64,000 nt of DNA from contig NZ_CP158281.1 of NCBI RefSeq assembly GCF_040256645.1, forward strand, positions 310,001 to 374,000, written 5' to 3'. Origin of the DNA: Brevibacterium sp. CBA3109 (lineage in GTDB: Bacteria > Actinomycetota > Actinomycetes > Actinomycetales > Brevibacteriaceae). A program made the position numbers and the translations under genes. Below are positions 20,984 to 30,188 of the stretch, piece after piece. The notes beneath the pieces are model-generated. The model saw nothing but the letters and a program-made list of their open reading frames with translations, was not told where the DNA came from and searched no databases. The number at the start of each line of letters is the position of its first letter. Position 1 is the first letter of the stretch.

Positions 20984-21799
20984 ATGCCGATCACACTGAT
21001 AAATGACTCCGCCGCGGAGGTCACGCACGCTCGTGTTCCACCGCTGGTCGTCGCTCACCGAGGGGCGTCCGTGCAGCATCCCGAGAATACGATCCCTGCC
21101 TTCGTCGCCGGAATCGACCAGGGTGCAGACATGATCGAGACCGACGTGCACCTGAACCGGGACGGCGATCTCATCGTCATCCACGACGACACCTTCGACC
21201 GCACCACGAACGTCCGCACGCTCCACCCTGACCGTGCCGAGATCAGCGTGAGTGGCATGACGACGGCAGAGATCGCTGCCCTGGACGCGGGCAGCTGGAA
21301 GGGGGCATCCTTCGCCGGGGTCACCGTCCCTCACCTCACGGAAGTGCTGGATCTGGTGCACACAACCCGCACCGGTCTGCTCCTCGAAGTCAAGCAACCC
21401 GCCCGGTACCCTGGAATCGCCGAGGCTATTGCTGAGTCCCTGAGATCCGTGCCCGGATATCTTGAGCGGGCTCTGGCCGCAGGACTGCTCGTCGTCCAGT
21501 CCGCAGACTGGAGCTTCGTCCGCGAGTTCCACGAGTTGGCGCCGGAGATTCCCGTCGGGATACTGGGTCGACCCAGCCTGGCCGAGCTGCGCGAATTCGC
21601 CACCTGGGCCGATCAGATCAACTCCGAGTACACCGCGGTCGATCCGATCTATCTGGACTTCGTCCACGAGCTCGGAATGTCGAGCCTGGTCTGGACTGTC
21701 GACAGCGTCGACGACATGGAGAAGGCCATCGACCTCGGAGCTGATGGCATCATCACCAACCTGCCCGATCGTCTCGTGCAGTTGGTTGAGGAGATCTGA
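20984..21799 (+). CDS. glycerophosphodiester phosphodiesterase
   Basis: A 271-residue GDPD-fold TIM barrel. Catalytic and metal motifs are VVAHRGASVQHPENTIPAF, DMIETDVHLNRDGDLIVIHDD and, late, LVWTVDSVDDMEKAIDLGADGIITNLPD. It would hydrolyse glycerophosphodiesters to glycerol-3-phosphate. There is no signal peptide, so it is probably cytoplasmic. CCGGAGGAG lies 8 bp before the ATG. Confidence 0.93.
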   Translation: MPITLINDSAAEVTHARVPPLVVAHRGASVQHPENTIPAFVAGIDQGADMIETDVHLNRDGDLIVIHDDTFDRTTNVRTLHPDRAEISVSGMTTAEIAALDAGSWKGASFAGVTVPHLTEVLDLVHTTRTGLLLEVKQPARYPGIAEAIAESLRSVPGYLERALAAGLLVVQSADWSFVREFHELAPEIPVGILGRPSLAELREFATWADQINSEYTAVDPIYLDFVHELGMSSLVWTVDSVDDMEKAIDLGADGIITNLPDRLVQLVEEI

Positions 21800-21805
21800 G
21801 TCCGG

Positions 21806-22264
21806 TCATTCCCGCGGTGCGCGCGCCACGTGACTCAGCGGGGTCTCCCAGGCGGCGGAATCCGTCACTGGGAAGCGCCTGCCAGACACATCCTCGGCGG
21901 TGATCCGGATGAAGCGATTCTTTGCTCCGGGCTGCCAGGGAAACACATCGAGGGCGACGGTCTCCCGCAGTTCATCCGGGTCGTTGATCACCTTCGCCTG
22001 GCCCTTGAGTACGACGCTCCAGGCGGTGTCGGTCTCGGGTTCGTACCCGTCGACCTCGAACGCCGTCGCCGGGTGCTCGCGGATGGCGTCGACCTTCGTT
22101 CCCTCTCCGGAGCGGAAGACGATCGCCGAGTGCTCGACGGCGTAGTTGACGGGGAAGATGTCGGGTCCGTCAGGGCCGATGACTGCCAGGCACCCGATCG
22201 TCGTACTGCGGAGGTATTCCCAGCAGTCGTTGATGTCCAAGATCATGTTCGACTTCGCGTCCAT
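21806..22264 (-). CDS. pyridoxamine-5'-phosphate oxidase-like flavin split-barrel protein
   Basis: A 152-residue protein of the PNPOx-like / Nim-type split-barrel group. The start CWEYLRSTTIGCLAVIGPDGPDIFPVNY and the block AFEVDGYEPETDTAWSVVLKG are typical of actinobacterial members that bind FMN, F420 or heme. The cofactor and substrate cannot be told. The ATG at 22264, after GAGGAAGAGAG, is preferred over the longer in-frame start at 22372, whose extra N-terminus is not family-like. Confidence 0.85.
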   Translation of the reverse strand: MDAKSNMILDINDCWEYLRSTTIGCLAVIGPDGPDIFPVNYAVEHSAIVFRSGEGTKVDAIREHPATAFEVDGYEPETDTAWSVVLKGQAKVINDPDELRETVALDVFPWQPGAKNRFIRITAEDVSGRRFPVTDSAAWETPLSHVARAPRE

Positions 22265-22492
22265 CTCTCTTCCTCTCCTCGGGGCGGAAGGATGCCACGT
22301 GAGTGGGGCATCGCCATCATCAGGTTCTACGAAGTGTAGATTAAAGCGGCTCACAAGGGAACGATGAGCCACAGTCTGGTCTCTGCCATCTCAGCAACGT
22401 CCGCCGCACAACACATCTTCAGCCGTCCGGTGAGACCATCGAGAGACAACACGATTCAAGAGCACGATTGAAGAGTACGGAGGAGACAGCTT

Positions 22493-23287
22493 ATGCGTAT
22501 GTCCAACAAGGTAGCCGTGATCACCGGTGGCGCCAGCGGAATAGGCCTGGCGGCGGCGCATCGCTTCGCCGCCGAAGGCGCGTCCGTCGTCATCGGCGAT
22601 TTGGACGAGAAGCACGCCCAGGCCGCGGCCCAGGAAATCACCGACGCGGGCGGAACCGCGATCGGCGTTGCCGTGAATGTGCTTGAGGAAGCATCGATCG
22701 CCGCACTCATCGCCCGGGCCGTGGATGAATTCGGCAACCTGCACGTACTGTGCAATCACGTCGGGGGCAGCAATCCGCGCAAGGACCTGGACCTGCTGCG
22801 GATGGACATGGATGAATTCGACAAAACCATGGCCCTGAACGTGCGCAGCACGGTACTGGGGTCCCGATTGGCGCTGCCGCACATGATCGAAGCCGGCGGC
22901 GGGTCCATCATCAACACCGCATCGGTCGGCGGGCTCTCAGGGGACTATCTGCAATCCGCCTACGGCACCGCCAAGGCGGCGGTGATCCGTCTGACCCAGT
23001 ACATCGCTACGCAGTACGGCCCCCAGATGGTGCGCTGCAACGCGGTGGCACCGGGCGCCATCTCCACCCCGGCACTGCGGGACAATCTCTCCGAGGACGA
23101 GATCGAGGCCATCAAGGGGCACAATGCGCTCCCATTCCTCGGCGAAGCTGAGGACATCGCCAATACGATGCTCTTCTTGGCCTCGGACGAGTCCCGCTAC
23201 CTGACCGGTCAGCTCCTCGTCGTCGACGGGGGCATGAGCAGTCACAGCTCCATTGCTGAAGACCGTCGAGGCTTCATGCCCAATTGA
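22493..23287 (+). CDS. SDR family oxidoreductase
   Basis: A 264-residue short-chain dehydrogenase. TGGASGIG is at residues 11-18, with Tyr157 and Lys161 in YGTAKAA and VDGGMSSHSS at the end. NNAG is replaced by NHVGG (about 88-92), as in some 3-alpha-hydroxysteroid/cyclohexanol-type members. GGAGGAGA precedes the ATG; ATG 22499 is an alternative. It is followed after 54 bp by the DUF255 gene in the same direction. No clear pathway is visible. Confidence 0.88.
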   Translation: MRMSNKVAVITGGASGIGLAAAHRFAAEGASVVIGDLDEKHAQAAAQEITDAGGTAIGVAVNVLEEASIAALIARAVDEFGNLHVLCNHVGGSNPRKDLDLLRMDMDEFDKTMALNVRSTVLGSRLALPHMIEAGGGSIINTASVGGLSGDYLQSAYGTAKAAVIRLTQYIATQYGPQMVRCNAVAPGAISTPALRDNLSEDEIEAIKGHNALPFLGEAEDIANTMLFLASDESRYLTGQLLVVDGGMSSHSSIAEDRRGFMPN

Positions 23288-23341
23288 GGATGCCCGCAGC
23301 CGCGAACATGATGCAGCTACCCCGCGTTTGGAGTAACACCG

Positions 23342-25693
23342 ATGACGAATCGACTGAAGAGCACGACCAGCCCCTACCTGCGCCAGCATTCCGAGAATCC
23401 GGTTGACTGGTGGCCCTGGAGCAAAGAGGCCCTCGCCGAGGCGGCCCGTCGTGACGTGCCACTGCTCATCTCGATCGGTTACTCCACATGCCATTGGTGC
23501 CACGTCATGGCCCACGAATCCTTCGAGGACGAGGCCATTGCGCGCGTCATCAATGAGAACTTCCTCCCGATCAAGATCGACCGCGAAGAGCTGCCGGACA
23601 TCGACGCCTATTACATGAACGCCCTGCAGGCGATGCGCGGACAGGGTGGGTGGCCGATGACGATCTTCGCCACGCCTAAGGGCAGTCCCTTCTATGCCGG
23701 GACGTACTTTCCGCCGGCACCGCGGAGGAACCTGCCTGCGTTCACGCAGGTGCTCGGCGCAGTGTCCCAGTCGTGGACGGATCGCCGCGCCGAGGTGAAC
23801 GAGATGACCCAGCGCATGGATCGTGGGCTGGCCGATATGGCCAGCGCCGTCTCTGACGCACTGCCTGCCGAGGCCGCATCCGAACTGCTCAGCGCCGAGG
23901 AACTCGACTCGGCAGCCGAGTCCCTGCTCGATTCCTACGACCCGGCGTGGGGTGGGTTCGGCAAGGCACCGAAGTTCCCACCGCTGATGAACCTCATGCA
24001 GCTCCTGGCCACGTTCGTGCGCTTGGGCGGGACCACCTCGGCGAGGGAGAAGGCACTTGGGCCTGACATGGTCGACCGGTTGGGAGCCGACGGACATCTC
24101 GAGGGCGAACTCGTCCTCGACTGCCTCATCGCGGCCCGCAGCACCTTCGCGCGGATCGCCAGCGGCGGCATGCGTGACCAGGTGCGCGGCGGCATCGCCC
24201 GCTACAGCGTCGACCGGCAGTGGTTCGTGCCGCACTTCGAGAAGATGGCCTACGACAATGCGCTCTACCTGCGCGCCGCCGTCGTGTGGGCGAAGGTCGA
24301 ACGCGCCCTCAACCCGGATTCGAAGTGGCTGGCGCTGGCCGAACGCGAAGTCACCGACACCGCGAACTTCCTCACCGCGGACATGTCCGATGGTGACCGC
24401 TTCATCGCAGCGCTCGACGCTGACTCACTCAATGCTGAGGGAGTGATGGAGGAAGGCGCCGCGTACGTCGTCACACCCGAGGAGTTCGCCGAGGTGGGGG
24501 AGGACGGCCTGCTGCAGCTCGTCGATTCGCCCGCCGCCGGAGAGCTCTCCGGTTCCGTCGTCGCCGCCATTCGAATCATCGACTGGCTGGGCATGGACGA
24601 TGTGCCCTTCGACGAGGAGCACCCGGCCCCGTGGACCACCTCGGCGACGGTCGCACAGCAGGACAGACTCAGAGAACTGCTGGCTCAGCGACCCCAGCCC
24701 GCACGGGACGAGAAGACGATCACCGAATGGAATTCGCTGGCGATCACGGCACTGGCCGAAGCAGCGCTGTACACCGGTGGTGTCGACGAGGCGGGTGCTG
24801 GTGCTGGTGAGCCCGGCGTGGGGCGCACCGGAGTAAGTGGCACCGGCGATTCCGCAGTCGCCGATTCGGCGGTGAACTGGGGGAGTGCGGCGATGCATCT
24901 GTGGGACGCGATGCTGGCACGCTTCGGCGACTCCGCTGCAGGCAGTGACCGCGACTCGGACGTGGGCGCCGATAGTTCCAGCGCCAGTTCGGATACGGGG
25001 CTCCATGTCCGCCGCAGCTTCACCGGTGACAGGCCGGGACCAGGCCAAGCCGGACTCGCTGACTGGGCACAGTTCATCACCGCCGGCATCACGGTCAGCC
25101 AACTGCCGGACGCATCGGTGCAGGTGAGCGATCTGATGTCTGCGAGCGCGACGATGTTCACAGACTTCACCGCCGAGGGCGAAACGCTCGAGGTCTTCGA
25201 CTACATGGGTGACGAGATCCTGGGTGTGAGAGCTTCCGACCCGGTGGACAACACAGTGCCCTCCGGCAGATCCGCCGCAGCAGAAGTCGCACTCCTGCTC
25301 GCGGAGATCGGTGTGGAGGGCAGCTCTGAGGCTGGTTCGACGGGCACCGCTTCGGCTGAAGGCTTGAGCACAAGCGGGCTTCTGGATCTGCGCGACCGTC
25401 TGCTCGGCGTCTATCGGGCGCTCGCCGGTCGAGCCCCACGCGGCTGTGGCCACGCGCTGTGGCAGTCAGAACGGGCACTCAACCCGGTTCGCGTCGCCAC
25501 CCGTGATGCTGCGCTGTCGGGTATCGCGGCCAGGCATCCGGTGGTCACGCTGATCACTCGCTCAACCGGCGTTCCGGCTGAAAGCGGTGGCGAGGTCGAG
25601 GTGCCCGACGGCACTGCCATCGTCTGCCGGGGAACGCAGTGCTCGCTGCCTGTGACCACGGTTGAGGAGCTGATAGGGCTGCTGGATACCTGA
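23342..25693 (+). CDS. DUF255 thioredoxin-fold / six-hairpin glycosidase-like protein (YyaL type)
   Basis: A 783-residue protein. The N-terminal thioredoxin-like domain (about residues 1-165) has [44 protein letters not shown] and [13 protein letters not shown]. The C-terminal part is an alpha/alpha-barrel domain like those of N-acylglucosamine epimerases, with [25 protein letters not shown]. The biochemical role of this widely conserved family is not settled. Two Gly/Ala/Ser/Asp-rich loops (about residues 480-500 and 535-555) are absent from typical homologs and look like low-complexity expansions. Confidence 0.9.
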   Translation: MTNRLKSTTSPYLRQHSENPVDWWPWSKEALAEAARRDVPLLISIGYSTCHWCHVMAHESFEDEAIARVINENFLPIKIDREELPDIDAYYMNALQAMRGQGGWPMTIFATPKGSPFYAGTYFPPAPRRNLPAFTQVLGAVSQSWTDRRAEVNEMTQRMDRGLADMASAVSDALPAEAASELLSAEELDSAAESLLDSYDPAWGGFGKAPKFPPLMNLMQLLATFVRLGGTTSAREKALGPDMVDRLGADGHLEGELVLDCLIAARSTFARIASGGMRDQVRGGIARYSVDRQWFVPHFEKMAYDNALYLRAAVVWAKVERALNPDSKWLALAEREVTDTANFLTADMSDGDRFIAALDADSLNAEGVMEEGAAYVVTPEEFAEVGEDGLLQLVDSPAAGELSGSVVAAIRIIDWLGMDDVPFDEEHPAPWTTSATVAQQDRLRELLAQRPQPARDEKTITEWNSLAITALAEAALYTGGVDEAGAGAGEPGVGRTGVSGTGDSAVADSAVNWGSAAMHLWDAMLARFGDSAAGSDRDSDVGADSSSASSDTGLHVRRSFTGDRPGPGQAGLADWAQFITAGITVSQLPDASVQVSDLMSASATMFTDFTAEGETLEVFDYMGDEILGVRASDPVDNTVPSGRSAAAEVALLLAEIGVEGSSEAGSTGTASAEGLSTSGLLDLRDRLLGVYRALAGRAPRGCGHALWQSERALNPVRVATRDAALSGIAARHPVVTLITRSTGVPAESGGEVEVPDGTAIVCRGTQCSLPVTTVEELIGLLDT

Positions 25694-25723
25694 GGCACCA
25701 CCGCAGTCGAACAGGTGCTCGCT

Positions 25724-27490
25724 TCAGTCGACGAGGCGCAGTCCCCGGAAGCGGTTGAGGGCGGCCGCGATCTCCTGCGGGCGGGGTCGGGCGACGTGTC
25801 CCGGGTGGTCGCGGTTGCCGGTCAGACCGTCGACCCCCTGCGCATCGAGCATGTCTTCGACCTCCGCCAGAGCCTCGGTGAGTGAGACCCGGTCGTCGAA
25901 GATCTCTGACATGTATTCGAGTGCCTCGGCGATGCCCGTGGTCTGCTGTGGGTCGACGAGTTGGGAGACGGCGGACAGGTCGATGAAGGCCTTGCCGAAC
26001 TGGACCTGGCCCAACCCTTTCGCCTTCGCTGACTTCGTCTTCGAGCTGGGACGCAGTGCCTTCGCCGTCGGGATTCGGGGCTGTGGGGTGGTGAATACCT
26101 CTCCAGCCGTTTCGACAGCCGCTTCGGCCGGGTTGCGCGGTGCACTCACGTCCGAATGGTCCCCCACCGCGGCGCTGTCCGGCTCGACATTGCCTGTCAG
26201 GTCCGCGGCGCTCACACCGACGAGTTCATGCGCTGTCTCGGTGACCTCCTGAGGCACGTAGGCGTCGAGGGCGATGACACGGTCTGCGACCTCGAAGAAC
26301 GCACTCGAACCACCGGCGACGAGCACTGTGGAGACGCCTCGGCGGGTGAACAGCGGCCGGATGCGGTCGACGAACGGGGTGATGGGTTCGCGGTTGGCCG
26401 GGATCAGCGCCCGCATCCGATCGTCGCGGATCATGAAGTTCGTCGCCGAGGTGTCCTCGTCGATGAGCAGCGAACGTGCACCGACCTCCACGGCCTCAAC
26501 GAGGTTGGCCGCCTGTGACGTGGACCCGCTCGCGTTCGTGGTGGTGAAGGCTCCTGTGTCAGTGCCGGATGGCAGATTGTTGATGAAGGGTGAGATGTCG
26601 TCGCCGGTGACGGCGCGACCGTCCTCGGCCCGGATGGAGGTGGCACTGGGTTCCGTGATGACCCATTCCCGGCCGTCGCCTGTTATATGCGGGTAGACGC
26701 CGCGCTCGAGAGCGCGCAGAATCGTCGACTTCCCGTGATAGCCGCCGCCGACGATGACTGTGACGCCACGCGGGATCGCCATGCCTGTGAGACTGCGTCC
26801 GCTCGAGAGCGTGACGGTGTGCTCGAGTGATGCCGGGCTGCTGAAGGCCACGGCGCTGGAATCCATCGGCAGATCCGAATCGCCTGCTCGCCTCGGCAGG
26901 ATCGCACCGTTGCCGATGAACGCGAGGAGGCCTTCCTCGCCGAGGTGGTTGCGCAGTTCCTGCTGATCTCGGTGGAGCTGAACATGCTCGCGCAGATCGT
27001 CGCCGGAGAGATTTGAGTGGACGAACATCGCCTGGGCGAGCTCGGGGACGTCGCGGGTGAGGATGTCGGCAGCCTGGTGACCCAGGATGCGTCTGCCGCG
27101 AGCCGGGAGATTGACGAGCAGACGCGCCTCGAGTCCCTCGTCATCGATGACGACATTGGTGCGCTCAAGCACCTCCTGGCCCGGACGTCCGAGGATGATC
27201 GCGCGCCGGTCATTGCGGTGCAGGAACGAATCGCCGACGCGGAAGAGGAAATCAGAGGCCGCGATGCGATCCGACCGGTCGGTGGTGATATCAGTGGGGA
27301 ACCCCGCCTCGGAGCGATTGATCCTGATCCGGACCTTCGACGGCGATGCGAAAGGGTCAACCTGGACCCGGTCGATGAACACGGTGACCGGGCCGAACTC
27401 GTAGCTGCCACGGATCTGCTTGTAATTTCCGTAGCTGCGGCCATCGAGGCTGTGCAGGGTGGAGGCGAGATTCGATCGTTGGGAGTTCAT
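25724..27490 (-). CDS. predicted ABC-class ATPase (COG3044-like)
   Basis: A 588-residue P-loop protein. The Walker A variant is GGGYHGKSTILRALERG, followed by VYPHITGDGREWVIT. The Walker B-like strand is ARSLLIDEDTSATNFM, with DRMRALI after it and VLVAGGSSAFFEVADRVI, as in the family of predicted ATPases of the ABC class. These are soluble and lack a transport partner. The function is unknown. A basic, lysine-rich segment near residues 480-500 separates the ATPase core from a C-terminal helical region. No good Shine-Dalgarno is seen before the ATG. Confidence 0.85.
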   Translation of the reverse strand: MNSQRSNLASTLHSLDGRSYGNYKQIRGSYEFGPVTVFIDRVQVDPFASPSKVRIRINRSEAGFPTDITTDRSDRIAASDFLFRVGDSFLHRNDRRAIILGRPGQEVLERTNVVIDDEGLEARLLVNLPARGRRILGHQAADILTRDVPELAQAMFVHSNLSGDDLREHVQLHRDQQELRNHLGEEGLLAFIGNGAILPRRAGDSDLPMDSSAVAFSSPASLEHTVTLSSGRSLTGMAIPRGVTVIVGGGYHGKSTILRALERGVYPHITGDGREWVITEPSATSIRAEDGRAVTGDDISPFINNLPSGTDTGAFTTTNASGSTSQAANLVEAVEVGARSLLIDEDTSATNFMIRDDRMRALIPANREPITPFVDRIRPLFTRRGVSTVLVAGGSSAFFEVADRVIALDAYVPQEVTETAHELVGVSAADLTGNVEPDSAAVGDHSDVSAPRNPAEAAVETAGEVFTTPQPRIPTAKALRPSSKTKSAKAKGLGQVQFGKAFIDLSAVSQLVDPQQTTGIAEALEYMSEIFDDRVSLTEALAEVEDMLDAQGVDGLTGNRDHPGHVARPRPQEIAAALNRFRGLRLVD

Positions 27491-27610
27491 TCGTGGAATG
27501 CTACTTGATCGAGGTCAACAGTGGCCAAGACAGGACCCGCCGTCCCGCGCTTCGCCAGGGCCGGTCGCCTCGGATCCATTGCGCGAACCAGGCTTTCGTC
27601 GGCTCTGCGA

Positions 27611-28417
27611 TCAGCCGCGTTCGCGCCCCAGATAGAACGTGGCGGCGTTGTCCCAGCACACGGCGGTGAGCTCCTCGGGTGACAGGGTGTCACGGATGAT
27701 GTCGAAGTCTGAGTCCTCGAATGGTCGAGGTGCTCTGGTGGAGGGCAGGTCGGTTCCCACCATGAGTGCCGAAGGGTCGACATCGACGATTGCTCGCATA
27801 GCGGTGGCAGGATCGAGTTCGATGCGGCCGAAGCCTGTCGCCTTCACCTTGACGCCTCGTTCGACCAGCTTCAGCAGGGCGGGCAGGCCGTCGCTGTGCA
27901 TGCCGAAATGGTCAATGCTCACGGCGGGCAGTCCGGCGATGCGGTGACCGAGGTCCTCGTCGATGGTGCGGGCATCGATGTAGAGCTCCGAGTGCCATCC
28001 AGCGAGATCATGGACCCGTCGGGCCATGTGGTCAAGATCGTCCAGAGCTGAAGACCCGCCTCGAGCGACGTTGAAGCGCAGTGCTCTCACGCCGTTGCGG
28101 TCGAGTTCGAGGATGCGATCGTCGGACGTGTCGGCTGGAAGCTGAGTGACGCCGACGAAATCGGGGCCAAGAGTGCTCAGGGCGTCGATCAGGAAACACT
28201 GATCGAACCCTTGGAACGACCCAGAGACCACTGCTCCACCGGCAATGCCCAGGCCACCGGCAATGCCCAGGCCACCAGCAATGCCTAGGCCACCGACGCG
28301 CATCAGATAGTCCTCGACCGTGAAGGGGTCGGGCAGGTAGCCGTTGTTCTCGACCAGAGGATGTTTCGGATCGATGATGTGCAGGTGCGCGTCGAAGACC
28401 GGGGTCGGAGAATCCAT
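27611..28417 (-). CDS. amidohydrolase-2-type TIM-barrel hydrolase
   Basis: A 268-residue metal-dependent hydrolase. FDAHLHIIDPKHPLVENNGY gives the H-x-H metal pair. SIDHFGMHS and LMVGTDLPSTRAP carry the later His and Asp. Relatives are lactonases and decarboxylases such as LigI/ACMSD-type enzymes; the substrate is not clear. GGGAGGTGGAGACC precedes the ATG at 28417. Residues about 43-61 are three tandem copies of a GLGIAG hexapeptide, encoded by an 18-bp DNA repeat. Confidence 0.85.
   Translation of the reverse strand: MDSPTPVFDAHLHIIDPKHPLVENNGYLPDPFTVEDYLMRVGGLGIAGGLGIAGGLGIAGGAVVSGSFQGFDQCFLIDALSTLGPDFVGVTQLPADTSDDRILELDRNGVRALRFNVARGGSSALDDLDHMARRVHDLAGWHSELYIDARTIDEDLGHRIAGLPAVSIDHFGMHSDGLPALLKLVERGVKVKATGFGRIELDPATAMRAIVDVDPSALMVGTDLPSTRAPRPFEDSDFDIIRDTLSPEELTAVCWDNAATFYLGRERG
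28236..28289 (-). repeat. three 18-bp tandem repeats inside a hydrolase gene
   Basis: Units 28236-28253, 28254-28271 and 28272-28289 (CCACCGGCAATGCCCAGG). The first two are identical and the third has two changes. In the gene frame they encode GLGIAG three times. A unit of 18 bp keeps the frame whichever number of copies is present, so copy number can vary without breaking the gene. Confidence 0.85.
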
Positions 28418-28589
28418 GGTCTCCACCTCCCCTCGTGTTCGGCAAGACACGTTTCATCTCAATGAATGGCGCCACGGCAGCCGCAACGTTCACCTTCTGC
28501 TAAGCGGTCCTGTCAGAAGTCTCGCCCCGACCGTTCTGGTGGCAGCTGCCTCAACGGTGGAGCCACGTGGGTTCGCCGAAAGGGATCGG

Positions 28590-28635
28590 TCGAAGTTTCA
28601 TAGCCCACCTTCAAAGCGGGGCTATGAAACTTCGA
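28590..28635. terminator. 17-bp hairpin between hydrolase and M18 peptidase genes
   Basis: TCGAAGTTTCATAGCCC (28590-28606) and its perfect complement 28619-28635 with a 12-nt loop. It lies 40 bp past the peptidase stop, which is on the minus strand. It is followed by two copies of GCGACCCCAGCAA. It is a probable terminator for the peptidase gene or a dispersed palindrome. Confidence 0.55.
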
Positions 28636-28674
28636 TCGGTCAGCGACCCCAGCAACCGCGAGCGACCCCAGCAA

Positions 28675-30012
28675 TCACCCCTGCAGGAACGCCTTCGCAG
28701 CAACACCGAGTGCCACAACGTCATCGATGGCAACCATTTCGCGGGCCGAGTGCATCGAATACAGTGCTGGCCCCACATCGACGGTGGTCATGCCCAGGCG
28801 AGTCGCGGTCAGCGGGCCGATCGTCGATCCACAGGGCATCGCGTTGTTGGACACGAAGTTCTGGTATTCGCCCCCGGCCGCCGTGCACGCCTGCGACCAG
28901 GCGGCGGTGCCCACAGCATCCGTGGCATAGCGCTGCTGGGCGTTGAGTTTCAGCAGGGGACCGCCGCCGAGGCGGGGACGGATATGAGGATCGTGGCGTT
29001 CGGGATAGTTCGGGTGGGCGGCATGCCCCGCGTCGGAGGACACGCAGATCGATGAGGCGAGTGCAGCCAAGTAGTCACTGCGCGTCGAGGCCGGGAACAG
29101 GGAGGCGATGATGCGTTCGGTGACGTCGGCGAGGAACGGCCCGCAGGCACCGGACCGTGAGTTCGACCCGATCTCCTCATGATCGAACCCGGCGAAGAGC
29201 GCAACGGCCTCGAGGCCCGAAGCGTCGACATCGACCAGGGCGTTGACGCCGGCGTAAACGGACAGCAGGTTGTCCAACCTCGGCGAGGCGAAGAACTCCT
29301 CCTGGGCACCGAAGAGGCTGGGGGACTGAACGGGGATCGTGTAGACGTCGTGTCCCACGACCTGCTCAGGATCCACCTCGGCGGAGGCGGCGAGGATCTC
29401 GATGACATCGGCTTCAGCCAGGTCTGCCAGACCGATGATCGGAGTGGTGTGGCGCTGCTTGTCCAGTGTCAGACCGTCATTGACCTGGCGGTCGAGGTGG
29501 ATGGCCAGCTGCGGGATGCGCGCGATGGGCGGGGTCTGGGCGAGGACGACGGAACCGTCGGCGAGGCTGAGCTGCCCGGCCAGCGCCAGTTCCCGGTCGA
29601 GCCACGAGTTGAGCAGCGGCCCGCCGTAGATCTCGACGCCGATCTGGCGGGTGCCCTCGGCGATGAACTCCTCGCCCGGTTTGAGCTTGAAAGCTGGGGA
29701 GTCCGTGTGAGAACCGAACACGCGGAAGCCTGGAATCGGGCCGGAAGGTCCACCAGAGTCGGCATCGGAGGCACCAGCTTTGCTTGCTGGAGTCCGCCAT
29801 GCGATGATCGCACCGTCCCGGATGACATAGTGGCCCTGACCAGGCTCGAGTGACCAAATCTCGCGCTCGTCGAGTCGGAGGAAACCTGCGGTCTCCAACC
29901 GTGCGGCCGCCGTCGCGGTGGCATGATAGGAGCTGGGAGAAGAACTGATGAAGTCTGTCAGATCGGCTGCGACCTGGGTTTTCGTGCATGGTCTCACGGG
30001 GGATGTACTCAT
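28675..30012 (-). CDS. M18 family aminopeptidase (aspartyl aminopeptidase)
   Basis: A 445-residue M18 zinc aminopeptidase with FISSSPSSYHAT at the start. Metal and catalytic segments are FRVFGSHTDSPAFKLKP, ALFAGFDHEEIGSNSRSGACGPF, SSDAGHAAHPNYPERHDP and the final YSMHSAREMVAIDD. The family removes N-terminal Asp/Glu and other residues in the cytoplasm. An in-frame GTG two codons upstream (30018) is an equally possible start; neither has a strong ribosome site. The start region overlaps no other coding region once the neighbour's GTG start is used. Confidence 0.92.
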   Translation of the reverse strand: MSTSPVRPCTKTQVAADLTDFISSSPSSYHATATAAARLETAGFLRLDEREIWSLEPGQGHYVIRDGAIIAWRTPASKAGASDADSGGPSGPIPGFRVFGSHTDSPAFKLKPGEEFIAEGTRQIGVEIYGGPLLNSWLDRELALAGQLSLADGSVVLAQTPPIARIPQLAIHLDRQVNDGLTLDKQRHTTPIIGLADLAEADVIEILAASAEVDPEQVVGHDVYTIPVQSPSLFGAQEEFFASPRLDNLLSVYAGVNALVDVDASGLEAVALFAGFDHEEIGSNSRSGACGPFLADVTERIIASLFPASTRSDYLAALASSICVSSDAGHAAHPNYPERHDPHIRPRLGGGPLLKLNAQQRYATDAVGTAAWSQACTAAGGEYQNFVSNNAMPCGSTIGPLTATRLGMTTVDVGPALYSMHSAREMVAIDDVVALGVAAKAFLQG

Positions 30013-30188
30013 TTTCACAGCCTATCGTTTGCGGTAGCTTTGGCCACAAGGACATTGGTTCTCGAATCTGCGTCGACACGGCGGCGGGTGAGGGGCTGGT
30101 GCCGCAGGAGCCATCGACTGCTCGGGCTTCGTTGTTCAACGCCCGAGAACCAGCGCCGAAAAGCAACACGATGCAAGGAGTGTTCGAA

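Noticed and set aside
28236-28289. Short CRISPR-like array
   Set aside because: The units are directly adjacent without spacers and encode an in-frame hexapeptide; no cas genes are present.
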